A stretch of DNA of 6,646 nt from Treponema sp. Its GTDB lineage: Bacteria; Spirochaetota; Spirochaetia; Treponematales; Breznakiellaceae. The first letter of the stretch is position 1. Every line of letters starts with the position of its first letter. Below the pieces are notes generated by a model. The model did not search any database. It was given only the letters and a program-made list of their open reading frames with translations, and was not told the origin of the DNA. Below are positions 1-5,215 of the stretch, piece after piece. The stretch covers positions 1-6,646 of the forward strand of contig JAISSG010000101.1 of the NCBI GenBank assembly GCA_031273185.1. The letters are read 5' to 3'. A program made the position numbers and the translations under genes.

Positions 1-50
1 CCTTGACGACCAGTCGGCGCTTGCCCTTGCGCGGGACGCCCACGCCCTGC
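1..50. repeat. Inverted copy of an internal mutL segment, left arm
   Basis: Bases 1-50 are the reverse complement of bases 245-294, inside the 3' part of mutL. Pairing position i with 295-i gives 49 matches in 50; the one mismatch is 42/253, and identity stops abruptly after position 50. The repeat runs to the first base of the window and so may continue to the left. Read on the + strand it encodes a MutL-like peptide starting LDDQSALALARDA, which then diverges. The near-identity means the copy is recent or is an artefact of amplification or assembly (a fold-back chimera at a contig end). The arms are separated by 194 bases. Confidence 0.9.
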
Positions 51-128
51 ATGATAAGCCGTCCTGGATTTTTGTCCGTCAACTGCCGCGCCAGGGCATC
101 TTGTCGTTGCCGAAAGTATTGTTTCAAA

Positions 129-157
129 ATTCTAAGGCAGGCTACTGTATTTGTCAA
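129..157 (-). promoter_or_regulatory. Strong sigma70-type promoter reading leftward, downstream of mutL
   Basis: On the minus strand there is a perfect -35 box TTGACA (157-152), a 17-base spacer, and a -10 box TAGAAT (134-129, 5/6 match). The predicted start is near base 122. It lies just past the mutL stop and points away from mutL, so it would serve the next gene to the left. A possible target is a frame with ATG at 52-50, preceded nine bases upstream by AGGA (65-62). That frame runs straight into the inverted mutL segment, so the true downstream gene cannot be judged here. No function is inferred. Confidence 0.6.
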
Positions 158-164
158 CGCATCG

Positions 165-1952
165 TTAGCGCCGAACGGCCTTGTACAGCGCCTCCCGGCT
201 GATCTCGGCCCACACTGGCCGCCCGTGGGGGCAGCGCGGGTCGGGCAGGGCGAGGGCGTCCCGCGCAAGGGCAAGCGCCGACTGGTCGTCAAGGTAGTCG
301 CCGTCGCGCAGGGCCTGGTGGCAGCAGACGGTCGCCGCCCAACGCTTGGCAACGCCCTCGCTGGCGTTGCGAAGGTCGAGTATCTCCCGGACGGTCTGTG
401 TGTCGCCCAGCGGCCAGCCTGCCGGAAGCGCGTCAATGCGCCAGCGATCCCCGTCACGCTCGATGACAATGGCAAGCCGGGCAAGCTCCTCGCGCTTTGA
501 TTCGAGGAAATTGTCGTCTTCCCGGCTTTCGGTGGCAAAGGAAATGGGGATCAGCAGTTCCTGCCGGGGCAGTTCCCCGGAAAGAACGTGGTTGTATAGG
601 AGCCGCTCGTGGGCCGCGTGCTGGTCGATGAGGTACAGCCGGTCGCCACGTTCGGCTATGATAAACAGGCCGAAAGCCCTGCCAACGAAACGAATTTCAC
701 CATAGGCCTGGTTTTGGGCTGAGTCGCTGACAAAGCCTGAAGCATCGATGCCGCCGATTTCGTTATACGCAATGGTATTGCTTGCTCCTTTGGCGAGTTG
801 CTGCCCCGGCAGAGGGGCAAAAGCGGGCGTATTGCCCAGCAGTGTTTCCATTGCCAGCGTTGCGCCCTCGCGGGGCGGGGAGCGAAAACCGCTTGCCGCC
901 CGCGATCCGGCCTGTATGCTGTGGCTGTGGCAAAAGTCCCCGAGGCCGGTATGCACCGCATGGTGGATGGCGCCGGGGTCACGGAAGCGGGCCTCTCGTT
1001 TGGCGGGGTGTATGTTGAAGTCGGCGAGCGCGGGGTCGATGTCGATAAAGACCGCGCCAATGGGGTGGGTGCCGTTGGGGAACCACCCCTGCGTGCCGTA
1101 TTCCAGGGCAACCATGAGAGAATAGTCCTGGATCCGCCTGCCGTTGGCAAAGACGTACATCATCCGCCGGTCGCCACGGTACAGTTCCGGTCCGCCGATC
1201 ACCACATCGGCGGAAAAACCTTCGCCGGGGATATGAATCTCGTGCAGGAAGCTGTTTTCCCCCGCATCGAGCAGGGCGGCGGCAAAGCGTTCTTTTTTGG
1301 AGGCAACGGCGGGGAAAAAGTCCTTTGGCCGCCCGTCCTGGGTAAAGCGAAAGGCGATCCACGGGAAGGCCAGCGCCTTTTCGATGAACACCTGGCGGCA
1401 CTGCGCCGCCTCGCTTCCCTCGCGTTTGAGGAAGCGTTTGCGGGCGGGGATGGTGTCGTACAGGTTGAGGGCGCGAACCGTGCTGCCCCTGGTTCTGCTG
1501 GCACGTTCCAGTTGCGGCGGGTTTGCCTCGCCGGGGCCGACCTCCAGCCGCCACGCCTCGCCTCCCGCACTGCTGACGATTTCCAGCCGGGCGACCGCCG
1601 CTGCCGCCGCCAGCGCCTCGCCGCGAAAGCCCAGGGTCTCGGCTGTGCACAGATCGTCAAGGGAACTGATTTTGCTCGTCGCATGGGTAAGCCAGCATAT
1701 CTCAAGGTCTTCGCGGCACATACCGCCGCCGTCGTCGCTGACCTCGGCCTTTTTACTGCCGCCCCCCTCGATTGCAACCTCGATACTCAATGCGCCAGCG
1801 TCAATGGCGTTGTCAAGGAATTCGCGGATCAGGGCGGCAGGCCGGTCGATGACCTCCCCGGCGGCGATACGCCGTGCCTCTTCCGGCGGCAGTACCTTGA
1901 TACGGCTGGCAGTGACAGTTGGGGCGTTATTGGCAGGGGGCATTCTCGTCAT
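165..1952 (-). CDS. mutL: DNA mismatch repair protein MutL, endonuclease type
   Basis: MutL is the mismatch-repair ATPase that links MutS to downstream steps; in bacteria without MutH its C-terminal domain nicks DNA. The 595-residue product has the N-terminal GHKL ATPase motifs: EFLDNAIDAG (44-53, catalytic E44, Mg-binding N48), DDGGGM (73-78), THATSKI (89-95), GFRGEAL (108-114), then IPARKRFLK (168-176) and FNIHPAKRE (312-320). A short linker (about 332-417) leads to a C-terminal domain with DQHAAHE (443-449), CCHQA (543-547) and CPHGRP (574-579), the metal-site motifs of endonuclease MutLs. The last position of the DQHA(X)2E(X)4E motif is Asn454 instead of Glu. The 1952 start is chosen because it lies two bases after the xseB stop, fitting translational coupling; ATG at 1943 is an alternative. 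It is the last gene of the xseA-xseB-mutL operon. Bases 245-294 are repeated inverted at 1-50. Confidence 0.96.
   Translation of the reverse strand: MTRMPPANNAPTVTASRIKVLPPEEARRIAAGEVIDRPAALIREFLDNAIDAGALSIEVAIEGGGSKKAEVSDDGGGMCREDLEICWLTHATSKISSLDDLCTAETLGFRGEALAAAAAVARLEIVSSAGGEAWRLEVGPGEANPPQLERASRTRGSTVRALNLYDTIPARKRFLKREGSEAAQCRQVFIEKALAFPWIAFRFTQDGRPKDFFPAVASKKERFAAALLDAGENSFLHEIHIPGEGFSADVVIGGPELYRGDRRMMYVFANGRRIQDYSLMVALEYGTQGWFPNGTHPIGAVFIDIDPALADFNIHPAKREARFRDPGAIHHAVHTGLGDFCHSHSIQAGSRAASGFRSPPREGATLAMETLLGNTPAFAPLPGQQLAKGASNTIAYNEIGGIDASGFVSDSAQNQAYGEIRFVGRAFGLFIIAERGDRLYLIDQHAAHERLLYNHVLSGELPRQELLIPISFATESREDDNFLESKREELARLAIVIERDGDRWRIDALPAGWPLGDTQTVREILDLRNASEGVAKRWAATVCCHQALRDGDYLDDQSALALARDALALPDPRCPHGRPVWAEISREALYKAVRR
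245..294. repeat. Inverted repeat, right arm (inside mutL)
   Basis: This is the mutL partner of the inverted copy at 1-50 (49/50 identical). It encodes MutL residues around LDDQSALALARDALAL, between the CCHQA and CPHGRP motifs, in an intact reading frame. This arm is therefore the original and 1-50 the copy. Confidence 0.9.
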
Positions 1953-1954
1953 GG

Positions 1955-2218
1955 CTAATCGTCCGTGTCAAAAAGCTCCAGTTCGGGGGCCTCGTCCGCC
2001 GGAGCCTCGGCCCCGTTCATCAGAATCTCGATGCGCCCCTCGATTTTTTCCAGGTCCTTTTCCAGCGTTTTCGCCAGGGCAATGCCTTCCTCGAAAGCCT
2101 TCAGCGCCTCGTCAAGGGGAATATCGGTTTTGCGTATCTTTTCGCCCAGAAGCTCAAGCCGCTCAAGCCGCTGCTCAAAATTTTTCATGGCACTAGCCTT
2201 GCCGCTGGTTTTCGCCAT
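1955..2218 (-). CDS. xseB: Exodeoxyribonuclease VII small subunit
   Basis: XseB is the small helical subunit of exonuclease VII; several copies bind the XseA C-terminal region to form the enzyme that degrades single-stranded DNA to oligonucleotides. The 87-residue product carries the family core FEQRLERLE...DIPLDEALKAFEEG (14-45), a two-helix coiled-coil hairpin, followed by an acidic tail ending ELFDTDD. The frame is open further upstream (to 2308), but ATG 2218 has a strong GGAGGA site five bases before it and gives a typical family length. ATG 2188 (77 residues) is the alternative and lacks a good ribosome site. The 2218 start overlaps the end of xseA by 26 bases, and the stop is two bases before mutL, so all three genes are probably on one mRNA. 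Confidence 0.93.
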   Translation of the reverse strand: MAKTSGKASAMKNFEQRLERLELLGEKIRKTDIPLDEALKAFEEGIALAKTLEKDLEKIEGRIEILMNGAEAPADEAPELELFDTDD

Positions 2219-3413
2219 AGCATTCCTCCGTGATTGCTGTAATAGACCCTCTGAGCGGGCGGATATAGAGGCGGTCGCCGGGCCTGGCATCCTCGCCGCT
2301 TCGGACAATTCCGCGGGTTCTGCTGTTCACTACCATCGAAAAGCCCCGTTCCATTACCGCCAGGGGACTGGCCGCATCAAGAACGGCAAGCGACAGGTCC
2401 AGCCGCGAGCGCAGTTCCGATACCCTGGCGGATATATTTTGCCCCAGCGCCTCCCTGGCATCGTCAAAACGGATAAGGCGCGGCTGCAGGATCGCCCGGA
2501 AGCGGTACTCAAGGTCCTGCGCACTGAAGGGGCGCAGAAGGAACCTCGCCCGCTCTATCCTGCTTCGCATGACGGTGGCGCAACTGTCAACCAGGTGGCG
2601 GACGGTTTCCAGCGTCGTTGTCCGTTCCTCGCATACAAGTTCCGCCGCCGCCGATGGGGTAGGAGCGCGGAGGTCTGCGGCAAAGTCGCACAGCGACCAG
2701 TCTATCTCATGGCCGACCGCGCTCACCACCGGTATCCCGGACGCGGCCACGGCGCGAACCACGGCCTCGTCGGAAAAGGGCAAAAGGTCCTCCAGCGAGC
2801 CGCCGCCCCTGCCAACGATAAGCACGTCGGCCAGTTCCCACTGGTTGGCCTGCTCGATACGCCGGGCGATGATTGGCGCGGCGCCCGTCCCCTGCACCGG
2901 CGCGGGCAGGACAATCACCCGGATGCCAGAAGCCCTCCGCCCCAGCACGTTGAGGATGTCCTGCACTGCCGCGCCCGTCGGCGAACTTACCACGCCAACC
3001 GTCGCAGGAAAACGGGGCAGAGGCTTTTTTCGGTCTTCGTCAAACAGGCCCTCGGCGGCAAGCCTGCGCTTGCGCTCCTCCAGCATGGCGAGTATGTCCC
3101 CGCTGCCGGCAATCTCCATCTCCTCGCAGACAATCGAGTAACTGCCCCTGGGCGCATACACCGAAAGGCTTCCCCGCACCCGCAACAGCATCCCGTCCTT
3201 TGGCTCGAAAGCCAGGAAGCGCAGGCGGTTTCTGAACATAACCCCGTCGATCTTTGCCCCCGCGTCCTTCAGCGAAAAGTACAGATGCCCCGACGACGCA
3301 GGCCGGCAATCTGACAATTCGCCCTCTACCACCACGGAGGCAAAATCCTCTTCCAGGCGGGAGCGAATAAGCTCGGTCAGCTCCGATACGGTCAGTTTCT
3401 GCGCGGAATCCAT
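2193..3413 (-). CDS. xseA: Exodeoxyribonuclease VII large subunit
   Basis: XseA is the catalytic subunit of exonuclease VII, a metal-independent nuclease acting on single-stranded DNA from both ends in repair and recombination. The 406-residue product has an N-terminal OB-fold DNA-binding region (VVVEGELSDCRPASSGHLYF, 27-46), then the catalytic domain: VGVVSSPTGAAVQDIL (139-154), DVLIVGRGGGSLEDL (196-210) and SAVGHEIDWS followed by ADLRAPTPSAAAEL (231-259). The conserved Asp152, Arg202, His235 and Asp238 are present; the usual GHETD reads GHEID. A helical region (about 260-345) and a C-terminal SPLAVMERGFSMV (349-361) follow. The protein is somewhat shorter than the E. coli one. ATG 3413 is preferred over an in-frame GTG at 3416. 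No Shine-Dalgarno sequence is visible; a -10 box lies seven bases upstream, suggesting a leaderless mRNA. First gene of the repair operon. Confidence 0.96.
   Translation of the reverse strand: MDSAQKLTVSELTELIRSRLEEDFASVVVEGELSDCRPASSGHLYFSLKDAGAKIDGVMFRNRLRFLAFEPKDGMLLRVRGSLSVYAPRGSYSIVCEEMEIAGSGDILAMLEERKRRLAAEGLFDEDRKKPLPRFPATVGVVSSPTGAAVQDILNVLGRRASGIRVIVLPAPVQGTGAAPIIARRIEQANQWELADVLIVGRGGGSLEDLLPFSDEAVVRAVAASGIPVVSAVGHEIDWSLCDFAADLRAPTPSAAAELVCEERTTTLETVRHLVDSCATVMRSRIERARFLLRPFSAQDLEYRFRAILQPRLIRFDDAREALGQNISARVSELRSRLDLSLAVLDAASPLAVMERGFSMVVNSRTRGIVRSGEDARPGDRLYIRPLRGSITAITEECYGENQRQG
2224..2229 (-). promoter_or_regulatory. Ribosome binding site deciding the xseB start
   Basis: The minus strand reads GGAGGA here, five bases before ATG 2218, inside the final codons of xseA. 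It is the clearest Shine-Dalgarno match in the operon and is the reason for choosing the 87-residue XseB over longer or shorter versions. Confidence 0.8.
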
Positions 3414-3420
3414 CACGGAC

Positions 3421-3449
3421 AGTATAGGGAAGAATGGGCAATTAAGAAA
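3421..3449 (-). promoter_or_regulatory. Probable promoter of the xseA-xseB-mutL operon
   Basis: A -10 box TATACT (3426-3421, 5/6 match) lies seven bases before the xseA ATG. The best-spaced -35 is weak (TTTCTT, 3449-3444, 17-base spacer, 3/6). The expected transcription start is base 3414 or the A of the ATG, so the mRNA would begin essentially at the start codon. This agrees with the absence of a ribosome binding site. Confidence 0.45.
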
Positions 3450-3531
3450 GGGGAGTCTTGCCCCCCGTGGAGTTGGCAGGATAGATTAAGAACGTCAGGA
3501 GGCGCGGAAAATACGACGAGCATGCTTTCGA

Positions 3532-3551
3532 CAATTAATTGATTGATTGAT
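3532..3551. promoter_or_regulatory. AT-rich palindrome and TTGA repeats in the divergent intergenic region
   Basis: A perfect 10-base palindrome CAATTAATTG (3532-3541) runs directly into tandem TTGA units (3540-3551). An 8-base palindrome AGCATGCT lies nearby at 3519-3526. Placed between the two divergent promoters in otherwise GC-rich DNA, this could be an operator or simply AT-rich promoter DNA. No specific regulator is inferred. Confidence 0.25.
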
Positions 3552-3555
3552 ACGA

Positions 3556-3585
3556 TAGGCAAAACGTCAATTTTTGCTATATAAT
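3556..3585 (+). promoter_or_regulatory. Promoter of the TPR-protein gene and dtd
   Basis: A perfect -10 TATAAT (3580-3585) is preceded by an 18-base spacer and a -35-like TAGGCA (3556-3561, 4/6). The predicted start is near 3592, only about four bases before ATG 3596, so the mRNA would have almost no leader. No purine-rich ribosome site precedes the ATG. Confidence 0.55.
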
Positions 3586-3595
3586 TTGCTGAGCT

Positions 3596-4714
3596 ATGAG
3601 ACTCGATCCTATTCTTTTCAAGGCAAGCAAGCTCGCCCGTTCCGGCAAGTACGAATCTGCTATACGAACCCTTGAGCCGGAGGTAAACCGCTACCACGGC
3701 TCGTTTCGATATTACTATCTTCTAGGCTCGTCATGTCTCCGTACCGGGGACTTTGGCGGGGCGCTGACCTATCTCCGCCTTGCCCACGACGCGAAAATGC
3801 GCGACCCGCTGGCGATCCTTGGGCTTGCCGTTCTCTACCTCCGCCGCAGTGAGACCGATCGCGCCGTGGACTATTATCTGGAAGTCCTTGACATAGACCA
3901 CAAAAACCGCGTTGCAAAAAAGGCAATGAAGGTGATTCGCAAGCAGGCGGGAACCGACGCGTTTTCCGCGTGGCTTGAATCCGGCAGGCTTTCTTCGCTG
4001 TACCCCCCAATCCCGTTTCCGGGCTTTTCGGCCAAAGAGATAATTGCGGCTTTTGCCGCCCTGCTTGTCGTCTGCTCCATCGCCTTCGGCCTGCTGGTAC
4101 AATTCAAACTCATCCGTAACCCCTTCAACCCGCGGGGATCGCGGCAGGGGATAACGGAGTTTACCCTGACCAGCGAGGAGCGGATGGAGCCGTTGCAGAC
4201 CGGCGGGTCGTACCGCTACATCCTCACCAGGGTGCAGGCGCTGGATGCCTACGAAAAAGCCCTGTCCCTGTTTACCACCTACCGTGACGAGGCAGCCAGG
4301 GTCAACATCAACCGTATACTGGAATCCAACGCATCGGAGTCCCTGAAAAACAGGGCGAGGATCATCCTTTCCTACATGGAAATTCCCGGCTTTGACTCGT
4401 TCCGCAGGAGCGACAACGTTGGGTACGGCGACGTTGCCAGGGACCCGGTCCTGTACCGCGACGTGCACGTCATCTGGCGGGGCATGGCAACCAACATCGA
4501 AACCTCCGATTCAAGGACCACGTTTGATTTTCTCGTTGGCTACGACACCCGCAAAACCCTGGAAGGCATAGTTCCCGTTGTGTTCAGCCATGCCGTTACC
4601 ATCAACCCCGAGCGTCCCCTGGAACTGCTTGGCCGCGTTGTGCCCGGCGAAAGCGAGGGCAGGGTAAGCCTTGCCGGGCTTTCCCTGCACCAGTCTGGCC
4701 GCCTCGAAAACTAG
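3596..4714 (+). CDS. TPR-repeat protein with one membrane helix and a C-terminal beta-rich domain
   Basis: The 372-residue protein starts directly with helical repeats. Roughly three TPR-like units span 3-104; the clearest is PLAILGLAVLYLRRSETDRA and its continuation (71-104). After a linker with YPPIPFPG (136-143), one hydrophobic segment (about 149-169) would cross the inner membrane. The remaining 200 residues hold helices (about 190-262) and then a beta-rich stretch (about 288-368, with HVIWRG, FDFLVGY, GIVPVVF, LELLGRVVP), which looks to me like a small OB-type barrel. There is no signal peptide, and the charges flanking the helix do not settle topology. TPRs suggest a scaffold for protein contacts. 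I recognise the architecture as that of a treponemal TPR protein of unknown function. Start ATG 3596 is supported by the -10 box just upstream. dtd follows after nine bases, so they are probably co-transcribed. Confidence 0.85.
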   Translation: MRLDPILFKASKLARSGKYESAIRTLEPEVNRYHGSFRYYYLLGSSCLRTGDFGGALTYLRLAHDAKMRDPLAILGLAVLYLRRSETDRAVDYYLEVLDIDHKNRVAKKAMKVIRKQAGTDAFSAWLESGRLSSLYPPIPFPGFSAKEIIAAFAALLVVCSIAFGLLVQFKLIRNPFNPRGSRQGITEFTLTSEERMEPLQTGGSYRYILTRVQALDAYEKALSLFTTYRDEAARVNINRILESNASESLKNRARIILSYMEIPGFDSFRRSDNVGYGDVARDPVLYRDVHVIWRGMATNIETSDSRTTFDFLVGYDTRKTLEGIVPVVFSHAVTINPERPLELLGRVVPGESEGRVSLAGLSLHQSGRLEN

Positions 4715-4723
4715 GGCATAGCG

Positions 4724-5215
4724 TTGAAGGCCGTTGTCCAGAGGGTAATTGGCGCGTCAGTGTCCGTTGAAGGGAAGGTTATTGGGCAAATCGGCTACGG
4801 ACTGCTGGTGTACCTTGGCGTAGCGCATGACGACACCGCAAGCGACGCCGACTGGCTTGCCGAAAAGATACCCAACCTGAGAATTTTCGATGATTCCGAA
4901 GGCAAAATGAACCTTTCACTGCTTGATTTCGTTAACCAAGAAAATAACAAGGTTAACGATAGTGCCGTCGGCATACTGGCAGTATCCCAGTTCACCTTGC
5001 TTGGTGACGCCCGAAAGGGCCGAAGGCCGTCCTGGGGGAAGGCGGCCCTGCCGGAAAAGGCCCGGAAGCTATACGATTATTTTATAGGCAAAATTCGCCA
5101 GGCCGGCCTTCCCTGCGAATGCGGCGAATTCCAGGCCAGAATGAAGGTAAGCTACACCAACGACGGCCCGGTAACGATCCTGCTTGATACCCAGGAAACC
5201 CGCGTTAATTGTTAA
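4724..5215 (+). CDS. dtd: D-aminoacyl-tRNA deacylase
   Basis: DTD hydrolyses D-aminoacyl-tRNAs (D-Tyr and others, and mischarged Gly-tRNA(Ala)) in the cytoplasm, keeping D-amino acids out of proteins. The product has the family N-terminus (KAVVQRVIGASVSVEG, 2-17), the catalytic SQFTL (88-92) and the NDGPVT motif (146-151) with the Gly-Pro used for chiral proofreading. It is 163 residues, about 18 more than E. coli DTD: some 11 are an insertion between KMNL (61-64) and SQFTL, and the rest a C-terminal tail. The start is TTG at 4724, because translation from it gives the exact family N-terminus and AGGG lies seven bases upstream. The insertion is AT-rich and carries repeats (4929-4959). The stop codon overlaps that of the convergent PRPP synthetase gene. 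Confidence 0.95.
   Translation: MKAVVQRVIGASVSVEGKVIGQIGYGLLVYLGVAHDDTASDADWLAEKIPNLRIFDDSEGKMNLSLLDFVNQENNKVNDSAVGILAVSQFTLLGDARKGRRPSWGKAALPEKARKLYDYFIGKIRQAGLPCECGEFQARMKVSYTNDGPVTILLDTQETRVNC
4929..4959. repeat. Inverted/direct repeat at the dtd insertion
   Basis: A perfect 9-base inverted repeat, 4929-4937 against 4951-4959, encloses a 13-base A-rich loop. Because GTTAAC is itself a palindrome, it also occurs as a direct repeat (4931-4936, 4952-4957) exactly 21 bases apart. The intervening unit encodes seven residues (VNQENNK) in frame. The segment coincides with the part of DTD that is extra relative to E. coli. Confidence 0.85.

Noticed and set aside
96..99. ATG at minus-strand 99-97 downstream of the leftward promoter
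   Set aside because: The frame stops after six codons and has no ribosome site, so it is not a credible gene start.
3..500. Rightward 165-codon open frame at the left edge
   Set aside because: It lies mostly antisense to mutL, which has full family motifs in the opposite direction. It reflects GC-rich codon bias, and its first bases are the inverted mutL copy.
798..1958. Rightward 386-codon open frame
   Set aside because: Antisense to mutL with no recognisable domain and no ribosome site that I could credit.
1965..3314. Rightward 449-codon open frame
   Set aside because: Antisense to xseB and xseA. The translation is Arg/Pro/Gly-rich without motifs, a typical shadow of a GC-rich gene.
3450..3480. 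GGGG and CCCC runs that could pair as a terminator between xseA and the TPR gene
   Set aside because: Only four pairs with a seven-base loop and no T-run. The neighbouring genes diverge, so no terminator is expected here.
3731..4468. Leftward 245-codon open frame
   Set aside because: Antisense to the TPR-protein gene, whose frame has clear repeats, a membrane helix and a promoter at its start.
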